Source: Asterias rubens (Eukaryota > Echinodermata > Asteroidea > Forcipulatida > Asteriidae). Taken from it: a stretch of 64,000 bases of DNA. How positions within the stretch are numbered: the first letter of the stretch is position 1; the number at the start of each line of letters is the position of its first letter. Below the pieces are notes generated by a model. That model ran no database searches. It had not been told where the DNA came from and saw only the letters and a list, made by a program, of their open reading frames with translations. This document shows positions 55,901 through 64,000 of the stretch, piece by piece. The position numbers and the translations under genes were made by a program. The stretch is from the NCBI RefSeq assembly GCF_902459465.1, contig NC_047062.1:29630673-29694672 (forward strand), given 5' to 3'.

Positions 55901-58900
55901 TTTTGTCCCCTGTTGGGGTTCTCCTCCCACATCTAGAACTTAAATTTCATCATTCTTCTTTATAAAAAAAGTTGGTGTGATGTTTCCATAGGATGCTTTG
56001 GTGTATTATAGTTCAGATTAAGACATGTAGGTCACAGATCAGTTATGACTTCTGTAATACTTGAATTTTAGATAATTGGAAACTTTACGTTGTAGCTTGT
56101 GCTTGTTTTTGCACTTAGTATCATATAGAGGGAAAACTATGTAGTGAATGGATCTAGCTCTAAATTTAGGCCTATAATTGTACATGTTGGTAGATACACA
56201 TTTAAGATGTTCTACACAAGTTACATTGTATTTTAAACTATTCTCTTTCTATATATCAATCTCACTCTACCATCTTTGATGTCCATCTCTTTTACAGCCT
56301 ACTCAAAGTGGGTTGAACAAACATGAAGAATCCCTACCAGATGATTGATTATTTGTTAATAAGGATAAGGTCATGCATTGAGTATCTTGTCAGAAAGGCA
56401 TTTTATATTACGTCAGACCATAACTCCATGGGTTGAGGTTGTTGTTGCTTTAAGATCCATCTGAAGGCCAACTGTTCACAGGATGTTTTATTGTTACGTA
56501 GTTGTACTTGGTTAAAGGGGGTAGCCCTATTGTTACTGGTGTAGCATTAACAATCCACAAGGCTTCTGCCAAGGATTCTACTCGTGAATGGGTAGGTCTT
56601 GACGGTTTTTACACCATAGAGCAAGGACCAGCTCTAGCCCTGGCGACTTTACACTTTCGTGTTATACTACAGCATCCTATACAGGGCTAGGACCAGCTCA
56701 AGGTTTACACACAGGTTTAACAGTAAGCAGGTTTTTAGTTTAGTTTTGTGGTTGACTATTAACAGGCCTACACCGATCCAGGACAGGCAGGCTTAGAGCA
56801 GGGATTACAACCTAAGTTACAGCAGGTTAGCGCTAAGCAAGTATTGTTGACTGATCCTGACTGTGTTTCTGCCTCCCTCTTGTACATCTACAAACACCCT
56901 TGTCCCACCCCGATGGCACTCCCTTATACCCCACCCATGATCCTTCGCCTACCCATCCTCCGCCCTAAACAGCAGCAACAGCGAGTGGAAGCTCTACGGA
57001 TCCGAGAAGAGCCAAGAGGATTCCAACCACAGCCAATCAGGGTGAGCCCAGTCTGAATATGTTTTCAGTTTGAAAGTTGTCTAATAGACCAATCTTTTTT
57101 AGGCGCCATTGCGGGGACGCTAGCAGCGCAAGGTTTCTAACTCAAAGACTTGGAAAAAACCAATGTCCCCTGTAAGTTCTATGCAAATGATTTACACAAC
57201 TTCACTGCCAGGATATTATGACAAATTGATGTAGAACTTAAAAAAAGAGAAAGTGAATACTGAAATTATGATTTTAAAAACCTAGCTAATTTGACGCATT
57301 TTAATTTGAACACATGTACAATGCAGATTCAGAATGGTCACACGAGCATCACATTAGAAATTACTACATGGGTTTGAATCTTCTTTGTTTTTGGCACACA
57401 TCAGTGTTGGCGTAAAACCAAATCACTTCATATGCATGTTTAAAAGGTGTGTCTCATTATCCTCTCTAGAAAGCGAAACCACCAAAGTCCAGACAGGATG
57501 AAGCCCAGCTGCAACTAAATCCAAATAATAATCCATCGCCAGTTTTAAGGTAAGCTCAACCTCAAAAGACCGATCCACTAAAAGCTCCGCCCCATTGCAT
57601 ATTGACCAATCAGAACGAAACGAAGGTCCGACAAATAAGGTCCCACATGCTTGCGTATCTTGTGGCGCGCGCGGCAGAGTTGTACAGAAAGGCATTGGAG
57701 AGCACCACGTGTTCTTGCTCACACGTGCATCGTTGGCGGAGCCTACTGGATCGGTCTATTAATAGTAGGCTACATTCACTTTTGGTCTTGTCCCAACTTG
57801 GTTTTCTCAATGGTCAGTCTTTCAATCATTTACACTCCTGTACTCAGATCTAAGACTTTATATTTAAGAAAGAGCTCTTTTAAGACGCACTTTAAAACAA
57901 ATGAAAGGTTAGGAAGACCTATGGTACACAAGGTAGTTTACAGGCACATGCTTGCCCAAGAACAGGCCCAGATGAACAACATCCCAGTAGACCTCTCATG
58001 TGCATTGACTTGAACCTTACACTAAGACTTGAGAAGCATGTAGAAATGCGGTCAAGCTAGGCTGACATGAGCATTAATGCATCCAACACTCGGAGGCAGT
58101 GGTATTCTTCATACTTTCAGTGGATTACATGTTGCTCAGCCTGGTGACGATCAACCTTGGGTGCGTTTTTTTGAGATCGACCGATAACTTTCGGTTAAAC
58201 TAGTCATTGGTTGATCACTGGCCATTGGAACGGTTATTGATTACGACTGCAAAAACACACCCCTGCTTCAAACCTAATTCCAAACAAATTTACCCCTCCT
58301 ACAAGCGTGCCACCCTAAAATAATTTATCGCAAATTTTCATTTCAATTTGTAGGAAATCTGTCCGAAATTTTGTTGCTGCATCTAACAGCGGGGTGACCC
58401 ATCTTGAAGATTTGGGCCTTGAAGAGTTGAGTCTCCGCTCTTTGAGCACCGGCAGGGAATCCAGCCTCGCTCCGTCCATCATTGAAGATATCCAAAATGC
58501 AAACAAGAAGTTGGTGGGACTGGAGGAATGTTACAGGAAAGTCTGTAAGGTAAGGTTCTATAAAACCATGGGTAGTTTTGTTATACCAAGTGGGGGTTAC
58601 TAGGCTCAATTTCATACAGCTGGCTAGCAGAAAAGTCTGCTTAGCAAAGTTGTTGTGCTCATCCAAATTTAGTTCGGAACCAGTGACAAACAAAATACAT
58701 TACATGGTAGATTCGGCTGGTAATCTATTCCAGCTACATGTAAGCGAGGTTCGTCTGTGCTAAGCAATTTTTACGCTTCATGAAATTGGGCTCTCGAGAA
58801 CCAATCTTACATAGATTTAGCACTCTAATAATCAGTTAAATCTCGATTGGGTTTACAAAGATTTGCCTATGTTTTTGTTACAGGGGAATCTATCCAGTTT

Positions 58901-61900
58901 GCAGAGTCTTTTACCAGCAAGGAAATCTGGAGGTCCATCAAGCCTCAGAACAAAGACAGTAGCTACACCTTTGACAATAAGGTATTTTGCAACACTTATT
59001 TTTTTACTATGCTTTTGACATAAATGTCCACTTACTATTGCTTTCCACCTACCGAGTTGACTGCATGTTGCACCAGCATTTTGTAGCATTCCATAAACTT
59101 GTGACAAACGCAAGCCTCTAGCTACCGGGCAATCTCGGTGGTCTAAGACACTGCTCTAGAATTGCAAAGGTCATGGGTTCAAATCCCAACGAGTAGTATG
59201 CATGTGATTGTTTTCAAAGAGCTTAATATACAGTGAGTATAGACGATGTGACCTGTGACATCACACGTTTACAAAAGAGCCACAGAGCCTGGACTTCTTG
59301 CAGGCAAGATTTGTACACAGCCCAATGGAAGAAAACATCAAATCTTATATTTTATGGAGATTGCACTGTCTTATTCATCAACTTTTGATATGATGAAAGG
59401 GGGCACATCTCAAAACTTATCCAGTTTTTACTTTCATAACTCTTGGATTTATGTGGAAATTATGACTCAAAATGTCAACTTTCCCAGATGACCAGTGCAG
59501 TATCTTGCCTGCCAGAACACCCAAAGAATGTACACGGTCACACTTATCGTAAACAAAGTTCACGTGGTCTACACAGTGCTAACACACATTAATGTAAGGG
59601 TAAAGACCAAAATTAATATAATTGTTTCTGTGTTTCGATTGATTGCTTCAGGAGTTTTAGAAATCCAAGGAGTCCCCATTCAGTTGTGCAGTACAGTGAC
59701 TTGAGGTCAAGGTCTACACTCGCAGGCTCTGCCAAGCCCCGTGTACCTGCACCTTACTACTACAATAGTAAATGCTTAGCCAAGACATCCGATGATGGGG
59801 GAAGTAAAGTTAGGTTGACACGCTTACCAGGTGAGTTTAAGATGTTTCAAGTCAATTTCATTTTTTGATACTCTTTGAAGTAAAAAAAACCACTTACGTA
59901 CTTGATGTGAATGTCAACACCAAGCAAACCACAACAAGAGAATTAGTTGAGTATTGACTCAATTGAGAAGGAATCAATGCTTTGTTTTGTCAACAGTTTG
60001 ATTACAACTTACAGCCAATCCTGCCGTCGATTTCACCAAACTCTTCCTAACTTAGGATTAATCTTAGGACGAGTCCCACCCTTGCACTGTAACGTGCAAA
60101 CCCTAAGATTAGGAGCCGTTTCTCACAATGTTTTATACTACCAACAGCTCTCCATTACTGAGTACTTACCATTAGTGTCCAGTGCCTTTAAGTGTCTTTT
60201 AATTAAAGTTCTGTTATGTTTTATCCAAGTTGGCTATATGTCAGTTTCTGTCTCTGATCGTTATCGGGGTAAGATAGTTTTACCTATAAAACGAAACACT
60301 TTGTGATGATATGCAAGTATGTATATCGAGACATTCACTTTGCACCTCTCTGTTTTTATCACAAGTTCACATTGTGGTTGTGTTTGTTATCAAAGTTGCT
60401 GCCATTTTATCTTCATAAACTCAAGTTGGCCAGCCAACATGATTGTGTTTGCAAAGACTTGAGCACTTGTGATGTGTGTTTGTGGGTGATCCATCTCTGC
60501 AGGGCTGAACGTTTAGTCTTTTGTTTTAGGGACAACACTTTGTTCACAAGTTCACGAGTGGAGTGCAAATTAGACCTACAGAGACACCAAATTTCTTCTT
60601 TCTGAAGTATTATTGTTATGGGGTATCACTCATTTCATATCAGTGGTGTGTAATGTATGCATGAAATACAGTATTTTATTATGACCTACAGCATGTTCAT
60701 ATCACTATTGAAATTTGAAATATCAAAAAATGTTCTGTTTAAGCCACAATGTCTTCCACTGGCTCAAAGTCCCTATATATAGGAACTTTGAGCCAGTCCA
60801 GTATAATATACAGTTGGAGGAAAAAATCGTAAGATTTTTCAACTGTACAGTACAGTTAATTACGATCCTGTAAGCTAAAGTAGTAGTCCCCGCCTATTTT
60901 CTATACCATCCGCCCGGGTAATAATTAAAAAGCAGGACAGTTCTTTTCAGAACTGAGAAGTCTTCCGAACACCCGAACAATCTACTCCACGATAGTAGAA
61001 TAAAGAAAGACAGTTCTCTAAGAACAAACTCTACCTGGCAAGTAGAACACACATGGTGTTACCGCAAACCAAATATATATTGATACCTCACCATACAATG
61101 CCTCAAATCCTATGTTTTTCAACTGGTTCAGCTGGTTTGTAAATTAATGTGATCAGGTGCAGTACAAATTTGATATTTGAAACAAACAAATCCAAGGCAA
61201 TGACCATTACAACTCTATATTAACTATGACATGGACATGTAACTGATCTGAGCCCAACTTCATAGAGCAACAATAAAGTAGCTAAGCATAACACAAAAAT
61301 ATGCTTACAAGAATAAGATTACCAGCTAAAATACCATGACATATTTACGATTTGTGACTGGTGTCCTGATCATTTCTGCTAAGCAGACAATTATTAAGCA
61401 ATATTTTATGCTTAAGCAGCTCTCTAGAATTGGGTCATGGCTGGCTGGCTAGCAATGGTAAAAGTTAAGCGTGAGCTCTGACAATAATGTTTTTAAAGTG
61501 CGATCACTCCCTTCACACTACTCTATTCTCCGGGGGGCAACCCTGGGAATAATGGCTAGCTCTTTCACACTTTAATCACTTTACCCCCATCTACTCAGCA
61601 AATGGGCATGCCCAGGGAAATAGAGTCGGAATAAACATGCAACCGGAATCCCACGGAAAAGGGACACAGTGTGATAGTGCCTCGGGGTAACAGTGGGGTA
61701 AAGAACTCTTAGGGCTTCCCCAGGGCTGTATTCCACAGGCTAAAGAGACATAGTACGAAAGTGGCTTTAGAAGCACAGAATAATCACTTCCCCTTGTTTC
61801 CCTTTGTAGCTCCTACACAGAGTACAGAGAGAGTACTAGCAGCACCAGGTGTAGGGGTAATCAGCCAGTCTTCACTGAGTAGACGAGCAGCCAGTCTCCC

Positions 61901-64000
61901 CTCTGATCCACCCCCAGGCATAGAGGGCATTCCTCCACCTACACGAGGCAGTAATGCTAAGTTTGCTGACTCGGAAGAGATCTACTCACAGCAGGTACAT
62001 ACTGAACCCCCACACAGGCCTTAGATTTATAACAACGTTGTCCTTGTCCTTGCTCTAATTGGGAGGAAGGAAATTCCACAAGACCAAAGGACTTGTTTCT
62101 CAGAATTTTTACTGGATTGGGATTGTATTTACATACAAGACCAAAATCAAAATGAGAACACAGTTTTATCATCTAAACTTTTTGTTTGAAAACATACACT
62201 AAGAGAAAATTTATCTGTTCTGTTTTATGGGTGATACTCAGCAGGATTGAAAGATACTTGTGAGACTCAAACTTAATATTTAAAGGCACTGGACACTATT
62301 GGTAAATGTCAAAGACCAGTCTTCTCACTTCGTGTATCTCAACATATGCATTAAAAAACAACCCTGTGAAAATTTTAACTCAATTGGTTGTGAGATAATA
62401 ATGGAAGAAAGAAACACCCTTGTCACACGAAGTTGTGTTCTTTCAGATGCTTGATTTCCAGACCTCAGGCGTGAGGTCTCGAAATAAATTCAAATATTTT
62501 ACTTCTTTCTCGAAAACTACGTTACTTCAGAGGGAGCCATTTCTAACAATGTTTTATACTATCAACAGCTCTCCATTGCTCACTACCAAGTAGGTGTTTA
62601 TGCTAACATTTATTTTGAGTATATACCAACAGTGTCCAGTGCCTTTAAACATCATTCTTCTAAGACAGTGTCCTTGCTCTAATTGGGAGGAAAATCCACA
62701 AGACAGCAGGACTTGTTTCTCGGAATCTTCACTGGATTGGGATTTTTATTTACAAGATTAGAATCAAAATGAGAAGAGACTAGAATCAAAATGAGAAGAG
62801 ACTAGAATCAAAATGAAAAGAGACTAGAATCAAAATGAGAAGAGACTAGAATCAAAATGAAAAGAGACTAGAATCAAAATGAAAAGAGACTAGAATCAAA
62901 ATGAGAAGAGACTAGAATCAAAATGAGAAGAGACCAGAATCAAAATGAAAAGAGACTAGAATCAAAATGAAAAGAGACTAGAATCAAAATGAGAAGAGAC
63001 TAGAATCAAAATGAGAAGAGACTAGAATCAAAATGAAAAGAGACTAGAATCAAAATGAGAAGAGACTAGAATCAAAATGAGAAGAGACTAGAATCAAAAT
63101 GAAAAGAGACTAGAATCAAAATAAGAACATGGTTTTATCATCTAAACTTTTTTAAGGGAAGATTCATCTCTTATGTTTTTTGTTTTTCCAGGTTAAACGC
63201 TACAATTTGTTTTCCCTTTAATATGTGAACTTGCCTTGAAGGGGGAGAAATTACATAATAGCATTGTTTTCCAGAGTCCAAACATCCAGAATATTTTGAG
63301 TTATGGCGATTGTTACGTACAAATCGAGGCTTTTATTTATAGTGAATTACTTTCCTCCTTTCCACAGAATGGTTTCAGAGTACCGAGTGGTACCCCAGCA
63401 ACATCCACATCAGACCTACGCAAGATTAACAGCTCATCCAGTGGTGTTGGAGGTATTTGCCAAAATAAATTATCCATTATAACATGCAATTAACTTTGTT
63501 TGTTTGAAAAAGCACGAAGACCTGTGAGAGGAGACTAATCTCCAATGTGTTCACGGGTATTAAGTATTACTCATAGAACTAAAAGATATTTTATCAAACC
63601 CAAAGTCGTCATTTAAATACAATTTGTTTCTGTTCAAGGGTATTGCTATTAACTTGAAAACACAAGACAGCAAGATTTGTTCGTTCATGGGTTTACTGGC
63701 CCAAAGCTAAAATCACAGGCCTCAAGCCTGAGGTCCAGTGTAAAATTTGAGCTGTGTACACCCTGACTCACTTTCAGATCACTCCTCCCAAAACTAACGA
63801 CTCTGCAGTTAATTGAAGGAAGTACAATTTATACATCACTTTTTGTCGAGGCCCAAAAAACAAGCATCCTTTTTGTATCCGTTCAATTGCAGGAACTACC
63901 ACGTTCTCAAGCAAAGACTCCACAACTTCCAAAATCCATCCGTCCACACCCCCAACGAGCCCAGCAAGATCCCGCAAGTCAAACCTGACCGAGAATGAGA
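52954..64000 (+). CDS. Unrecognised Pro/Ser/Arg-rich protein, at least 10 exons, 3'-truncated by window end
   Basis: Exons 52954-53082, 55402-55506, 56973-57041, 57470-57549, 58354-58549, 58884-58981, 59652-59830, 61810-61994, 63368-63452 and 63893-64000 (open) join in phase through GT-AG introns to at least 411 aa. Recognisable stretches: PLAKPRGTLFRPRTPIEKRR, QQQRVEALRIREEPRG, SIIEDIQNANKKLVGLEECY (short helical or coiled segment near residues 169-190), SSLQSLLPARKSGGPSSLRT, PGIEGIPPPTRG and STPPTSPARSRKS. Composition suggests a largely disordered protein. There is weak resemblance to PSRC1/GTSE1-type microtubule-associated proteins, not enough to name it. The N-terminus is uncertain: the exon beginning at 52653 has an internal phase-0 donor and could be spliced in instead. 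Confidence 0.7.
54008..54378. mobile_element. ATCGCGAT-rich palindromic element
   Basis: The outer ends CTTGGGCGATATCACGATA and CGATATCGCCCAAG are inverted. The interior has many overlapping AATATCGCGATATT-like palindromes (54030-54155 and 54300-54360). Confidence 0.75.
54982..55360 (+). mobile_element. TTAA-family MITE in intron 1 of the Pro-rich gene
   Basis: The left end is slightly eroded (TTTGGACACTATTGGTAATT); the right end is intact (TGTCCACTGCCTTTAA) and the hairpin is present. It ends only 41 bp before the exon at 55402. Confidence 0.8.
55714..55885. mobile_element. Palindromic MITE, CCTAACTTAGGATTAATC type
   Basis: CAGCCGTCGTTTTCACCAAC ... TAGCGTTTCGTGAAATCAGC, internally AACTTAGGATTAATCTTAGG and inverse. 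Confidence 0.7.
56298..56348 (+). other. Possible alternative last exon of the Pro-rich gene
   Basis: A TTTTACAG acceptor followed in phase with the exon ending at 55506 by PTQSGLNKHEESLPDD and TGA would give a 94-aa short isoform ending acidic. The main reading skips this exon and continues at 56973. Confidence 0.35.
57568..57760. mobile_element. Palindromic MITE in the intron after exon 57470-57549
   Basis: AGACCGATCCACTAAAAGCT with CCGCCC at the left; GGCGGAGCCTACTGGATCGG with TCT at the right. Confidence 0.65.
58605..58792. mobile_element. Palindromic CTCAATTTCATACAGCTGG repeat
   Basis: GGCTCAATTTCATACAGCTG at the left; CTTCATGAAATTGGGCTC at the right. The interior TGCTTAGCAAAGTTG is typical of the family. 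Confidence 0.6.
59112..59200 (+). repeat. tRNA-like SINE head
   Basis: CTCGGTGGTCTAAGACACTG (A-box side) and CATGGGTTCAAATCCC (B box). It is followed by unrelated sequence and has no CCA or clean stem. Confidence 0.45.
60023..60191. mobile_element. Truncated CCTAACTTAGG MITE fused to a TTAA-family MITE right end
   Basis: 60023-60112 matches the left part of 55714-55885. 60114-60191 is only the right end of the TTAA family (GGAGCCGTTTCTCACAATGT ... TAGTGTCCAGTGCCTTTAA). Confidence 0.6.
60759..61105. mobile_element. Hairpin plus partial copy of the 20104 palindromic element
   Basis: 60759-60796 is a perfect hairpin (CTGGCTCAAAGT / ACTTTGAGCCAG). 60848-61105 matches the right two thirds of 20104-20510 (GTTAATTACGATCCTGTAAG ... 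CAAATATATATTGATACC). Confidence 0.65.
61252..61437. mobile_element. Palindromic GCCCAACTTCATAGAGC repeat
   Basis: GAGCCCAACTTCATAGAGCA at the left; GCTTAAGCAGCTCTCTAGAA with TTGGG at the right. Confidence 0.6.
62279..62648 (+). mobile_element. TTAA-family MITE in the intron after exon 61810-61994
   Basis: TTTAAAGGCACTGGACACTA ... CAGTGTCCAGTGCCTTTAA; the central hairpin is shortened (ATTTCCAGACCTCAGGCGTG). About 45-60 bp on each side (TGTCCTTGCTCTAATTGGGA) is duplicated at 62038 and 62671. Confidence 0.78.
62757..63125. repeat. 22-bp minisatellite, about 16-17 copies
   Basis: Unit GACTAGAATCAAAATGAGAA plus GA, alternating GAGAAGA and GAAAAGA variants. It sits in an intron of the Pro-rich gene, just after a duplicated flank of the neighbouring MITE. 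Confidence 0.92.

Overview
This is a eukaryotic nuclear window: multi-exon genes with GT-AG introns, AT-rich introns and intergenic DNA packed with short palindromic transposons and tRNA-derived SINEs. Gene content (actin maturation protease, pinin, TRAPPC6, CNTNAP/fibrinogen-like secreted proteins) is animal. The repeats look to me like those of an echinoderm, probably a starfish; that placement is an inference from memory. Almost all short open frames are chance frames inside repeats. The real genes were rebuilt exon by exon from homology, splice sites and codon phase. || Layout: (1) 1001-6479, plus strand, complete ACTMAP/C19orf54 homologue in six exons, 366 aa, whose 3' end is repeated about three times downstream. 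(2) 6.5-11.9 kb, gene-free, full of miniature transposons. (3) 11933-24010, minus strand, complete pinin (PNN) homologue in nine exons, 500 aa, carrying an arginine/glycine nonapeptide repeat. (4) 24523-28466, plus strand, complete TRAPPC6 homologue in five exons, 156 aa, head to head with PNN across about 510 bp. As I recall the human map, PNN and TRAPPC6B are also divergent neighbours, so the pair looks anciently linked. (5) 30546-35490 and 43133-48784, minus strand, two paralogous small secreted proteins (274 and 253 aa) with a signal peptide, a Cys-rich IDPDGPG module and a CNTNAP/neurexin-IV-type fibrinogen-like core, each with a TATA box. About 8 kb of nested repeats separates them. (6) about 52954-64000, plus strand, a Pro/Ser/Arg-rich, probably disordered protein that runs off the window, with one possible short isoform. 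|| ACTMAP (actin N-terminal processing), PNN (nuclear speckle and exon-junction factor) and TRAPPC6 (vesicle tethering) are housekeeping genes with no shared pathway. The secreted pair is the lineage-specific part. || The repeats are the most unusual layer: a TTAA-flanked 380-bp MITE family with a conserved central hairpin in about 18 copies, hAT-like MITEs with exact 8-bp target duplications, a SINE with an amplified 77-bp core, a SINE holding two nested palindromes, an inverted near-identical 660-bp duplication spanning 36 kb, and a 320-bp sequence copied between two pinin introns. No CRISPR array, rRNA or convincing functional tRNA gene was found.
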